From assembly GCA_025352345.1 (NCBI GenBank), contig JANXTP010000090.1, forward strand, positions 1-33,363: DNA of 33,363 nt, written 5' to 3'. Position numbers and translations under genes: made by a program. Positions 1-7,378 of this stretch are shown here, one piece after another. The notes beneath the pieces are model-generated. The model did no database searches. It worked only from the letters and a program-made list of their open reading frames with translations, and had not been told where the DNA came from. Positions within the stretch are counted from its first letter, which is position 1, and each line of letters opens with the position of its first letter. This DNA is from Burkholderiales bacterium. Its GTDB lineage: Bacteria; Pseudomonadota; Gammaproteobacteria; Burkholderiales; Burkholderiaceae_C.

Positions 1-493
1 TGCGCGAGCGCATGTGCTCGATGTCCGGCATCCAGCCTGAGGATTCGTCGCAGCGGTAGTGCACCGGCGTGCCGCCCGACAGGCCGGCGACGGCCGTGTA
101 GAGCGGGTAGTCGGGCGACGGGATCAGCACCTCGTCGCCGTCGTTGAGCAGGGCGTTCATGCCCATCGCGATCAGCTCGGAGGCACCGTTGCCGAGGTAC
201 ACGTCGTCGATCGTCACGCCGGCGACGTTCTTCTGCTGCGTGTAGTGAACGACCGCCTTGCGCGGTGCGAACAGGCCCTTGCTGTCGGTGTAGCCGGCGC
301 TGTTCGGCAGGTTGCGGATCATGTCCTGCACGATCTCGTCGGGCGGCTCCAGCCCGAACACCGCGAGATTGCCGATGTTCAGCTTGATGATCTTCTGCCC
401 TTCTTCCTCCATCTGCCGGGCCTTGTCGAGCACCGGACCACGGATGTCGTAGCAGACGTTGGCGAGCTTGCTTGACTTGGCAACAGCTTTCAA
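1..493 (-). CDS. alaA: AlaA/YfbQ-type alanine aminotransferase, 5' part (truncated by window edge)
   Basis: PLP-dependent class I/II aminotransferase of the AlaA (YfbQ) type, which makes alanine from pyruvate with glutamate in the cytoplasm. About 164 N-terminal residues are present; the lysine that binds PLP lies beyond the window. Recognisable are the YDIRGPVLDKA start region, the IIKLNIGNLAVFG segment, LGNGASELIAMGMNALL and EVLIPSPDYPLYTA, all typical of this family. I choose TTG at 493 as the start because it follows a GGAG Shine-Dalgarno by 7 nt and the frame has no better upstream ATG; the predicted N-terminus is MKAVAKSSKLANV. It diverges from the Mth938-like gene and the two putative -10 elements overlap. 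In Burkholderiales this gene commonly precedes hom and thrC, which would lie to the left; that is recalled, not seen. Confidence 0.9.
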   Translation of the reverse strand, partial: MKAVAKSSKLANVCYDIRGPVLDKARQMEEEGQKIIKLNIGNLAVFGLEPPDEIVQDMIRNLPNSAGYTDSKGLFAPRKAVVHYTQQKNVAGVTIDDVYLGNGASELIAMGMNALLNDGDEVLIPSPDYPLYTAVAGLSGGTPVHYRCDESSGWMPDIEHMRSR

Positions 494-531
494 AGCGGGG
501 CTCCAGCACCGCGCCGACAGGGCGCGAAGCC

Positions 532-541
532 TACAATTTTA
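532..541. promoter_or_regulatory. Overlapping divergent -10 elements between alaA and the Mth938-like gene
   Basis: TACAAT (532-537, plus strand) and TAAAAT (541-536, read on the minus strand) share two bases. Each sits at a sensible distance from its gene: predicted starts near 544 and 529 give leaders of roughly 23 nt and 36 nt. No convincing -35 is visible on either side, so this rests on the -10 matches alone. Confidence 0.4.
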
Positions 542-566
542 GGCTCAGTGATCAACCGAGGTCGCC

Positions 567-941
567 TTGAAACTGCACGCCGAACGGATCGAAGGAACCA
601 ACGCCATTGCACGCCACGGGCCCGACGGCGTGCTGGTCAACGGCGTGCAGCACACCTGCAGCGTGGTGGTGCCGTGGACGGGGCTGGTCACTGCCTGGCC
701 CGTGACCCGTTTCGAGAACCTGGCCGCTGACCATTTCAAAGCGCTGGCCGAGCACGCACCCGAGCTGGTGATCTTCGGCAGCGGCGCACGATTGCGCTTT
801 CCGCCGGCTGGCCTGCTGCGGCCGCTGATCGAGCGGCGTATCGGCGTCGAGACCATGGACACCGCCGCCGCCTGCCGCACCTACAACGTGCTGTTGTCCG
901 AAGGCCGCACGGTGGTGGCAGCGCTGCTGTTCGAGCACTGA
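567..941 (+). CDS. Mth938-like domain protein (DUF498/NDUFAF3 family)
   Basis: A 124-residue single-domain protein of the Mth938/DUF498 fold, related to the mitochondrial complex I assembly factor NDUFAF3; no enzymatic activity is established for the bacterial members. The family is recognised by the central PELVIFGSGARLRFPP segment followed by IGVETMDTAAACRTYNVLLSEGRTV cut here into its two conserved halves, IGVETMDT and AACRTYNVL, and a C-terminal VVAALLF strand. Length is normal for the family. The start is TTG at 567, preceded by GAGGT with a 5-nt gap. It stands alone between divergent alaA and bcp, about 100 bp upstream of bcp, and this order is familiar from Burkholderiales genomes. Confidence 0.85.
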   Translation: MKLHAERIEGTNAIARHGPDGVLVNGVQHTCSVVVPWTGLVTAWPVTRFENLAADHFKALAEHAPELVIFGSGARLRFPPAGLLRPLIERRIGVETMDTAAACRTYNVLLSEGRTVVAALLFEH

Positions 942-996
942 GCCCCTCGCAGAGACCGCACACACCGGTCACCGCCGTCCAGACACGACCCACCCC

Positions 997-1002
997 TATA
1001 AT
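997..1002 (+). promoter_or_regulatory. Consensus -10 (TATAAT) upstream of bcp
   Basis: A perfect TATAAT sits 42 bp before the bcp ATG, predicting transcription from about 1009 and a leader of about 36 nt. No good -35 hexamer is found 16-18 bp upstream, so the promoter may need an activator or may be weak. Confidence 0.5.
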
Positions 1003-1044
1003 TGAAAGCTACGCGCAGCGACAGCGCAACACTCCACCTTTCCC

Positions 1045-1521
1045 ATGACGCCAGCCCTCAACAAACCCCTCCCGGACTTTGAAGCGCTCGCCACCAGCGG
1101 AGTGAAATTCACCCCGCAGGCTTACGCCGGACGGACCGTGGTGTTGTACTTCTATCCTAAAGACAACACACCGGGCTGCACCACTGAAGCGATGCAGTTC
1201 CGTGATTTCCACAAGGAATTCATCGCCGCCGACGCGGTGGTGTTCGGTGTGTCGCGCGACAACATGGCCTCGCACGAGAAGTTCAAGCAGAACCTCGAAC
1301 TGCCGTTCGACCTGATCGCCGACACCGAAGAAAAGCTGTGCCACATGTTCGGTGTGGTCAAGAACAAGATCATGTACGGCAAGAAGGTCAAGGGCATCGA
1401 GCGCAGCACCTTCCTGATCGACGGCGCCGGTGTGTTACGTGGCGAGTGGCGCGGCCTGAAGGTCGCCGGCCACGTCGAGGAAGTGCTGGCCGCCGCGCAG
1501 GCCCTGAAAGAGCAAGTCTGA
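1045..1521 (+). CDS. bcp: Thioredoxin-dependent thiol peroxidase Bcp (peroxiredoxin Q)
   Basis: Cytoplasmic peroxiredoxin that reduces hydrogen peroxide and alkyl hydroperoxides with electrons from thioredoxin. The 158-residue length, the YFYPKDNTPGCTTEA active-site loop with peroxidatic Cys45, the following FGVSRD strand and the STFLID strand identify the BcpB/PrxQ branch. In E. coli Bcp a second cysteine stands five residues after the peroxidatic one; here that position is Met50. Another cysteine, Cys99 in EEKLCHMFG, is at the same number as the third E. coli cysteine. The enzyme is therefore either 1-Cys or uses Cys99. It is transcribed alone, with a -10 upstream and a strong hairpin terminator directly behind it. 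Confidence 0.96.
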   Translation: MTPALNKPLPDFEALATSGVKFTPQAYAGRTVVLYFYPKDNTPGCTTEAMQFRDFHKEFIAADAVVFGVSRDNMASHEKFKQNLELPFDLIADTEEKLCHMFGVVKNKIMYGKKVKGIERSTFLIDGAGVLRGEWRGLKVAGHVEEVLAAAQALKEQV

Positions 1522-1544
1522 TCTGCCATTCATTCCCACGAAAA

Positions 1545-1571
1545 GCCGCACACACCCTGTGCGGCTTTTTT
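1545..1571 (+). terminator. Rho-independent terminator of bcp
   Basis: Perfect 7-bp stem GCCGCAC (1545-1551) / GTGCGGC (1559-1565) with a 7-nt loop, an upstream A4 run and a downstream run of six T followed by GTTTT. It separates bcp from phoH. Confidence 0.93.
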
Positions 1572-1614
1572 GTTTTCCGATACGCTGTCATGTAACTTCA
1601 TTCGTCGCTGCCCC

Positions 1615-3279
1615 ATGCCACTGCCCAAGCCGCCTGCCAAACGTGCCTCCTTGTTGTCTGCTACCGATTTCGAGTCCCAGGCTGCCGCCAAACCGACGAA
1701 GCGTTCCACGCGCACCAGCGCAGACGCCGAGCTCGCAGCGCCTGCCGAGTTGAACCTGTACGACCCAGCTGCGCTGGCGCCGACGCGCGCATCGAGCCCG
1801 GCGCCCGTGGCTGCAGCAGTCAAACGGCAGGAACCCAGGCCACGCCCCGCGAAGCCGCGTGGCACTGGCCCCGCCAAGCTGTTCGTGCTCGACACCAACG
1901 TGCTGATGCACGACCCGATGAGCCTGTTCCGCTTCGACGAGCACGACGTCTACCTGCCGATGATCACGCTCGAAGAGCTCGACGATCACAAGAAGGGCAT
2001 GACCGAGGTCGCTCGCAATGCACGCCAGGTCAGCCGCGACCTTGACGCGCTGGCGGCGAACATGAGCGCACGCAAGAGCCAGAGCTCGATGGACGGCCTG
2101 GGTGAAGGCCTGCCACTGGCGCACACCGGCCACCGCGAGGCCGCGGGCAAGCTGTTCTTCCAGACCAATCTGGTCAATGTGACGCTGCCGGCCGGCCTGC
2201 CACAGGGCAAGGCCGACAACCAGATCCTGGGCGTGGTGCAGGCCTTGCGCGACCAGCAACCCGGACGCGAGGTGGTGCTGGTGTCGAAGGACATCAACAT
2301 GCGCATCAAGGCGCGCGCCCTGGGCCTGCCGGCGGAAGACTATTTCAACGACAAGACGCTGGAAGACGGTGACCTGCTCTACACCGGCGTGCTGCAGCTG
2401 CCTCCTGATTTTTGGGACCGCCATGGCAAGACGATGGAAAGCTGGAACCAGGGCGGATTCACGTTTTACCGCATCAGCGGGCCGCTGGTGCCCACGCTGC
2501 TCATCAACCAGTTTGTTTACCTTGAAGCACCGGGCGCAGCGCCGTTGCACGCCAAGGTGACCGAGATCACCGGCAAGACCGCCGTGTTGCGCACGCTGCG
2601 CGAATACACCCACACCAAGAACGCGGTGTGGGGCGTGACCGCGCGCAACCGCGAGCAGAACTTCGCGCTGAACCTGCTGATGGATCCGGACTGCGACTTC
2701 ATCACGCTCACCGGCACGGCAGGCACCGGCAAGACGCTGATGACACTGGCTGCCGGTCTCTCCCAGGTGATGGACGACCGCCGCTACACCGAGATCATCG
2801 TCACCCGGGTGACGGTGCCGGTGGGTGAAGATATCGGCTTCCTGCCCGGTACCGAGGAGGAGAAGATGAGCCCGTGGATGGGCGCCCTCGACGACAACCT
2901 CGAAGTGCTGGCGAAGACCGACGGCGGCGCCGGCGAATGGGGCCGCGCGGCCACCAACGACCTGGTGCGCAGCAAGATCAAGATCAAGAGCCTGAACTTC
3001 ATGCGCGGCCGCACCTTCCTGAACAAGTTTGTGCTGATCGATGAGGCGCAAAACCTCACACCCAAGCAAATGAAAACGCTGATCACCCGCGCCGGTCCGG
3101 GCACCAAGATCGTCTGCCTGGGCAACCTGGCGCAGATCGACACGCCCTACCTGACCGAAGGCAGCTCGGGCCTCACCTACGCGGTCGACCGCTTCAAGGG
3201 CTGGCCGCACAGCGGCCACGTGACACTGGCGCGCGGCGAGCGGTCACGGCTGGCGGACTTCGCCAGCGAGGTGCTCTGA
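1615..3279 (+). CDS. PIN-PhoH family ATPase/ribonuclease (PhoH2-like)
   Basis: A 554-residue fusion of an N-terminal PIN nuclease domain and a C-terminal PhoH P-loop ATPase domain; characterised PhoH2 proteins of this architecture are RNA helicase/ribonucleases. After a Pro/Ala-rich, poorly conserved N-terminus of about 85 residues, the PIN domain begins at FVLDTNVLMHDP (Asp93) and carries ITLEELDDHK with its acidic residues. The PhoH domain has Walker A GTAGTGKT (367-374) and Walker B VLIDEAQN (473-480), and ends with the TPYLTEGSSGLTYAVDRF segment. An in-frame ATG at about 1570 lies inside the bcp terminator, so ATG 1615 is chosen. The gene converges with ligE, leaving 24 bp between them. 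Domain identification is firm; the physiological role is not settled. Confidence 0.93.
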   Translation: MPLPKPPAKRASLLSATDFESQAAAKPTKRSTRTSADAELAAPAELNLYDPAALAPTRASSPAPVAAAVKRQEPRPRPAKPRGTGPAKLFVLDTNVLMHDPMSLFRFDEHDVYLPMITLEELDDHKKGMTEVARNARQVSRDLDALAANMSARKSQSSMDGLGEGLPLAHTGHREAAGKLFFQTNLVNVTLPAGLPQGKADNQILGVVQALRDQQPGREVVLVSKDINMRIKARALGLPAEDYFNDKTLEDGDLLYTGVLQLPPDFWDRHGKTMESWNQGGFTFYRISGPLVPTLLINQFVYLEAPGAAPLHAKVTEITGKTAVLRTLREYTHTKNAVWGVTARNREQNFALNLLMDPDCDFITLTGTAGTGKTLMTLAAGLSQVMDDRRYTEIIVTRVTVPVGEDIGFLPGTEEEKMSPWMGALDDNLEVLAKTDGGAGEWGRAATNDLVRSKIKIKSLNFMRGRTFLNKFVLIDEAQNLTPKQMKTLITRAGPGTKIVCLGNLAQIDTPYLTEGSSGLTYAVDRFKGWPHSGHVTLARGERSRLADFASEVL

Positions 3280-3303
3280 CCCCGCGCGGAACCACCCACG
3301 CGG

Positions 3304-4188
3304 TCACAGCGCGGCGTCGTGCAAGCGCCAGTAGCTCGCGAAGCGCGGCACGCCAGAAGGCGTCATGCCGCGGTGGGTGTAGCTGATCCAGCTGCCCACC
3401 GGCGGCGGGTCGCGGCGCTCGGCATCAGTGAAACCGGTGCCGATGCGGAATTCGATGCCGCTGGCGCTGCGCACCCGCAAGGCGCCCATCAGATCGGCCA
3501 GGCGGCCATGGCCCGGCTCGTGGGCCAGCACCTGCGCTTCGGCATCCTGCAAGGGCTTGAGCTTCCACAGCGCGCTGCTGCGTCCGGGCGACCAAAGCGC
3601 ATCGGCACGGTGCAGCACCAGGCCTTCGCCACCGCCGCGGACCACGCTGTCGAGCCGCTGCTGCAAGGCGGCGCGATCGGGCAATTGGGTTTGTTCGACG
3701 GCCGCCCAGACCGTAGCCCGCGAGGCCGCAGCCAGCGCGGCGATGCGTGCGGCGCGTGTGGCGAAATCGCCCGGCGCACCTGGCAGATCGAACACCATCA
3801 GCCGCAGTGCGCGCCAGCCGGCGTCATCCGGCGTGACCCTGCGAACCGTGCCGGACACGAGGTCGAAACGCTCGCGCCCGCCCCACAGTTCGCCGTCCAG
3901 CGCGACCGGTGGCAAGGCCTCGGTGAACCAGGCAGGCGCAGGGACCGGTCGACCACTGCGAAAGCGCAGCCAACCACTATCCCAGATGGCCCGCACACCA
4001 TCGAGTTTTTCGCTGACGAGGTGGCCGCGAGGGTCAATGTCGGGTCGCGCTTCGGACAGCAGCGCAATGGAGGGCGCGCCCAGTGCCTCGTCGGCGCGAG
4101 GCTTGGCGTTGGAACGCGCTACCGGCCACGCCGCGGCCACAGCGGCAAGTGCATGGCGGCGCGAGCAAGGGATGTCGAACAAGGTCAT
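3304..4188 (-). CDS. ligE: Exported ATP-dependent DNA ligase, LigE type
   Basis: A minimal ATP-dependent DNA ligase of 294 residues, with an adenylation domain plus OB fold and nothing else, as in the LigE group of Gram-negative bacteria. The nucleotidyltransferase motifs are all visible: motif I EKLDGVRA with the AMP-accepting Lys61, motif III LDGELWGGR, motif IV EGLVLHR, motif V ALWKLKP, and the C-terminal OB segment SYTHRGMTPSGVPRF. LigE proteins are thought to act in the periplasm, possibly on DNA taken up by competence. The N-terminus supports export: SRRHAL then a short hydrophobic stretch ALAAVAAAWPVA, resembling a twin-arginine signal although weakly hydrophobic. It is the last gene of a leftward run acuI-prpE-ligE; its Shine-Dalgarno GGAG, 8 nt from ATG, lies inside a hairpin. 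Confidence 0.88.
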   Translation of the reverse strand: MTLFDIPCSRRHALAAVAAAWPVARSNAKPRADEALGAPSIALLSEARPDIDPRGHLVSEKLDGVRAIWDSGWLRFRSGRPVPAPAWFTEALPPVALDGELWGGRERFDLVSGTVRRVTPDDAGWRALRLMVFDLPGAPGDFATRAARIAALAAASRATVWAAVEQTQLPDRAALQQRLDSVVRGGGEGLVLHRADALWSPGRSSALWKLKPLQDAEAQVLAHEPGHGRLADLMGALRVRSASGIEFRIGTGFTDAERRDPPPVGSWISYTHRGMTPSGVPRFASYWRLHDAAL

Positions 4189-4193
4189 GGCAT

Positions 4194-4215
4194 CGGCTCC
4201 ATCGTTGCGGAGCCG
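4194..4215 (-). promoter_or_regulatory. Hairpin masking the ligE Shine-Dalgarno
   Basis: Read on the minus strand, CGGCTCC, an 8-nt loop, then GGAGCCG form a perfect 7-bp stem. The 3' arm contains the only good Shine-Dalgarno (GGAG) for the ligE ATG at 4188. Folding of the leader would hide the ribosome binding site. A two-codon frame ATG-CCA-TGA also overlaps the ligE start codon. Confidence 0.55.
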
Positions 4216-4248
4216 CCAGTCTGTTCATTGCACAGCGCTTCGCCCATC

Positions 4249-4276
4249 CCCCCGAGCGCGGACAGCCGTTCGGGGG
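4249..4276 (-). other. Stem-loop in the prpE-ligE gap
   Basis: CCCCCGA (4249-4255) pairs with TCGGGGG (4270-4276) across a 14-nt loop. There is no T-run on either strand, so it is not a standard terminator; it could stabilise the 3' end of the prpE message or halt it with Rho. It occupies the 120-bp gap together with the ligE leader hairpin. Confidence 0.35.
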
Positions 4277-4308
4277 ACAACGACGGTGGAGCGCCCGGGC
4301 GCAGCCGG

Positions 4309-6204
4309 TCAGGACACCAGCGTGTCCTTGATCTGCTGCAGCGAGGTCGGATCGTCGATTGTCGTCAGATCGCCCGGATCCCGGTGTTCACACACGGCTT
4401 GAATCGCGCGGCGCAGCAGCTTGCCGGAGCGGGTCTTCGGCAGCGCGCTGACGAAGCGCACCCCGGCCGGCCGGGCCAGCGCGCCGAGCTGGGCGCCGAC
4501 CACCTTCATCACCTCGGCTTCCAACGTCGCTGCATCGGCTGCGGTCGCGGCCCTCGATGAATCCCTCAGCACGACGAACGCCATCGCCACCTGCCCCTTC
4601 AGCGCATCGGCGACTCCCACCACTGCGACCTCGGCCACCGCGGCATGGCTGGAAATGCTTTCCTCGATCTCGCGCGTGCCGAGCCGGTGGCCGGCGACGT
4701 TGATCACGTCATCGGTGCGACCGAGGATGAAGTAATAGCCGTCGGCATCGCGCAGCCCCCAGTCGAAGGTGCTGTAGACCAGCTTGCCGGGCGCGCCGCT
4801 CCAGTAGGTCTTGACGAAGCGCTCGTCGTCGCGCCAGACGGTCTGCATGCAGCCCGGCGGCAGCGGCCCGTCGATGACCAGCACGCCCTTCTGGTTAGGT
4901 TCGGTCAGCTCCAGGCCGGTCAACTCGTCCCTCACCTTGACGGCATAGCCGTACATCGCGAAGCCCGGGCTGCCCAGCTTCGCCGGCGCGGGTTCGACGC
5001 CGTGGGCGATGGTGAGGATCGGCCAGCCGGTTTCGGTCTGCCAGTAGTTGTCGATGACGGGTTTGCCCAGCGCTTGTGAAATCCACGCCGCGGTGGGCTC
5101 GTCGAGCGGCTCACCCGCCAGGAACAGCGCGCGCAGCGACGACAGGTCGTATTGCGACAGGTATTTCGGGTCAGCTTTCTTCAGAACCCGGATCGCGGTC
5201 GGCGAGCTGAACATCACCGACACGCGGTACTTCTCGACCAGGCTCCACCAGATGCCAGCATCCGGCCGCGTCGGCAGGCCCTCGTACAAGATGGTGGCCA
5301 TGCCATTGATCAACGGCGCGTAGACGATGTAGCTGTGGCCGACCACCCAGCCGATGTCGCTGCCAGAGAAGAAGGTCTCACCCGGGTGGGCGCAGTAGAT
5401 GTGCTTCATGCTGGCGGCCATGGCCACCGCGTAGCCCCCGGTGTCGCGCTGCACGCCCTTGGGCTTTCCGGTGGTGCCGCTGGTGTACAGCGTGTAGCTC
5501 GGGTGCGTGGACTCGACCCAGGTACAGGGGACGACCGCCGCGATGTGCTGCTCGCGCAGCGCTTCGTAGGACACATCACGCCCGGCAACGAGTTCCATCG
5601 GGCTCAGCCCGCGATCGATCAGCAGCACTTTCTGCGGCTTGTGTGACGCCAGCCGGATCGCTTCGTCGAGCAGCGGTTTGTAGGGCAGCACCTTGCCCGA
5701 GCGGCTGCCCGCGTCGGCGCTGATGATCACGGTGGGCTGCGCATCGTCGATGCGGCTCGCCAGGCTGCCGCTGGCAAAGCCGCCGAACACCACCGAATGG
5801 ATGGCACCGATGCGCACGCAGGCCAGCATCGCGAACACCGCCTGCGCCACCATCGGCATGTAGATCAGCACCCTGTCCCCCTGCTGCACGCCCAGCGACA
5901 GCAGGATCGCCGCCATCCGCTGCACCTCGGCATGCAGTTCGCGGTAGTTGTAGGTTCGCTCGGCGTCGGTTTCGGTCGACACGCAGATCAGCGCCGCCTG
6001 GTCGCCGCGCTCAGCCAGATGGCGATCGACCGCGTTGTGGCACAGGTTGGTCCGACCGCCGACGAACCAGCGGGCAAATGGCGGATTGCTGTGGTCACAG
6101 ACCTGATCGAACGGTCGGTGCCAGTCGATCAGCGCGGCCTGCTCGGCCCAGAAAGCGTCGCGGTCGGTCAGCGAGCGCTGGTGGAAGTCGGCATAGCGGG
6201 TCAT
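4309..6204 (-). CDS. prpE: Propionyl-CoA synthetase PrpE
   Basis: An acyl-CoA synthetase of the ANL superfamily that converts propionate (and often acrylate) with ATP and CoA to the CoA thioester, through an acyl-adenylate. At 631 residues it has the normal PrpE length and an N-terminal ACAS_N region (FWAEQAALIDWHRPFDQV). Core motifs are YTSGTTGKPKGVQRD (P-loop), DNYWQTETGW, the hinge region YYFILGRTDDVINVAGHRLG, and the C-terminal TRSGKLLRR with the catalytic lysine that acetylation would control. The QRDTGGYAVA segment favours PrpE over AcsA. Start ATG has GGAG 8 nt upstream. acuI lies 55 bp upstream on the same strand; no prpB, prpC or prpD is nearby. Confidence 0.93.
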   Translation of the reverse strand: MTRYADFHQRSLTDRDAFWAEQAALIDWHRPFDQVCDHSNPPFARWFVGGRTNLCHNAVDRHLAERGDQAALICVSTETDAERTYNYRELHAEVQRMAAILLSLGVQQGDRVLIYMPMVAQAVFAMLACVRIGAIHSVVFGGFASGSLASRIDDAQPTVIISADAGSRSGKVLPYKPLLDEAIRLASHKPQKVLLIDRGLSPMELVAGRDVSYEALREQHIAAVVPCTWVESTHPSYTLYTSGTTGKPKGVQRDTGGYAVAMAASMKHIYCAHPGETFFSGSDIGWVVGHSYIVYAPLINGMATILYEGLPTRPDAGIWWSLVEKYRVSVMFSSPTAIRVLKKADPKYLSQYDLSSLRALFLAGEPLDEPTAAWISQALGKPVIDNYWQTETGWPILTIAHGVEPAPAKLGSPGFAMYGYAVKVRDELTGLELTEPNQKGVLVIDGPLPPGCMQTVWRDDERFVKTYWSGAPGKLVYSTFDWGLRDADGYYFILGRTDDVINVAGHRLGTREIEESISSHAAVAEVAVVGVADALKGQVAMAFVVLRDSSRAATAADAATLEAEVMKVVGAQLGALARPAGVRFVSALPKTRSGKLLRRAIQAVCEHRDPGDLTTIDDPTSLQQIKDTLVS

Positions 6205-6259
6205 GTGTGTCTCCAGTGGTTCGGGCCCGGCTCTGCGGCCGGTCTCACGGCGATCGATC

Positions 6260-7240
6260 TCAGGCGATGTTGACGACCAACCGGCCTCGCACCTTGCCGT
6301 CGATCAAGTCGGTCGCACGCGCCACGCAATCGTCGAGCGTGATGTCTTCGGCCATCGCTTCCAGCAGGCTCAGGTCGATGTCGCGCGCCAGCCGCGCCCA
6401 GGCTTGCTCGCGCAGCGCGAGCGGAACGATGACGCTTTCAACGCCCACCAGCGTCACGCCGCGCAGGATGAACGGCATCACCGTGGCCGGCAGGTCTGCG
6501 CCCTGTGCCAGCCCGCAGGCAGCAACCACGCCGTTGTAGCGCGTCTGCGCCAGCGCATTGGCCAGCGTGTGGCTGCCGACCGCATCGACCACCGCCGCCC
6601 AGCGCTCTTTCTGCAACGGCTTGCCGGGCGACGACAGCTCGGCGCGGTCGATCACCGTGGTGGCTCCCAACTTCTTCAGGTAATCGGCCCCGGCCGCCTT
6701 GCCGGTGGCCGCGACCACGGTGTGGCCCGCCTTCGCCAGCAGCATGGTCGCGACACTGCCGACGCCGCCAGTGGCGCCCGTCACCAGCACCTCGCCATCG
6801 CCGGGCTTCACGCCATGGCGTTCGAGCGCCAGCACGCACAGCATCGCGGTGTAGCCGGCGGTGCCGAGCGCCATCGCCTGGCGAGTCGTGAAGGCTTCGG
6901 GCAGCTTCACCAACCAGTCGCCCTTCAGCCGCGCCCGCGCGGCCAGGCAGCCCCAGCGCGTTTCACCCAATCCCCAGCCGTTGTGGATGAAGCGGTCGCC
7001 CGGCTTCCATTTCGGATGGCTGCTTTCCAGCACCGTGCCAGCGCCGTCGATGCCGGCGATCATCGGCCAGCTGCGCACCACCGGCCCGCGTTGGGTGATC
7101 GCGAGGCCGTCCTTGTAGTTCAACGTCGAGTGAGAGATGGCCGCCAGCACATCGCCCTCGGGCAATTGGGCCTCATCGACCGGCTTCACCGAAGCGATGA
7201 ATCCGGCGTCGGACTTTTCAAGCAGCAGCGCTTTGAACAT
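6260..7240 (-). CDS. acuI: Acryloyl-CoA reductase (AcuI/YhdH family)
   Basis: A 326-residue medium-chain reductase of the AcuI/YhdH group, which reduces acryloyl-CoA to propionyl-CoA with NADPH and thereby removes toxic acrylate derivatives. Evidence is the N-terminal STLNYKDGLAI, GIDGAGTV, the long HNGWGLGETRWG segment, and the nucleotide-binding VTGATGGVGSVA, with no zinc-ligand cysteines. The frame is open further upstream and another ATG is two codons earlier; the ATG at 7240 is preferred because AAGGA stands 6 nt upstream of it, while it would abut the earlier ATG. prpE follows in the same direction, so the product of this enzyme and the product of PrpE are the same metabolite pool. Confidence 0.92.
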   Translation of the reverse strand: MFKALLLEKSDAGFIASVKPVDEAQLPEGDVLAAISHSTLNYKDGLAITQRGPVVRSWPMIAGIDGAGTVLESSHPKWKPGDRFIHNGWGLGETRWGCLAARARLKGDWLVKLPEAFTTRQAMALGTAGYTAMLCVLALERHGVKPGDGEVLVTGATGGVGSVATMLLAKAGHTVVAATGKAAGADYLKKLGATTVIDRAELSSPGKPLQKERWAAVVDAVGSHTLANALAQTRYNGVVAACGLAQGADLPATVMPFILRGVTLVGVESVIVPLALREQAWARLARDIDLSLLEAMAEDITLDDCVARATDLIDGKVRGRLVVNIA

Positions 7241-7342
7241 GAGCATTCCTTGTGGTTCCTGGTCATCCCCCGGGGGGGTGTAAGCATCGCGCAGATGGCT
7301 GTCTGGCGTCTGACAGGGCCCCACCGCCCGAACGAATCGCAT

Positions 7343-7371
7343 TTGACGCCCTCCGGGGCCTCGCCTATCCT
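7343..7371 (+). promoter_or_regulatory. Sigma70-type promoter of the NlpC/P60 gene
   Basis: TTGACG (7343-7348) and TATCCT (7366-7371) are separated by exactly 17 bp. The predicted transcription start, about 7 nt after the -10, falls at 7378-7379, which is the first base of the annotated ATG. Either the message is leaderless or translation begins at a downstream codon (GTG 7421). Confidence 0.55.
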
Positions 7372-7378
7372 GCGCCGC

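Noticed and set aside
1588..3219. A 543-codon open frame on the minus strand opposite phoH
   Set aside because: It is the complement of a well-supported PIN-PhoH gene in GC-rich DNA, has a composition rich in His, Arg, Gln and Val typical of shadow frames, and matches no family.
3280..3303. CCGCGCGG-type symmetry between phoH and ligE as a bidirectional terminator
   Set aside because: The stem is short and lacks a T-run on either strand.
7276..7290. GGTGTAAGCATCG near 7276 repeated near 20287
   Set aside because: A 13-bp match in a 33-kb window is expected by chance several times; the second copy lies in the pmbA coding region.
6203..7378. A long plus-strand frame that runs from opposite acuI into the NlpC/P60 gene
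   Set aside because: Only the part after 7379 matches a protein family; the preceding 390 codons are the antisense of acuI.
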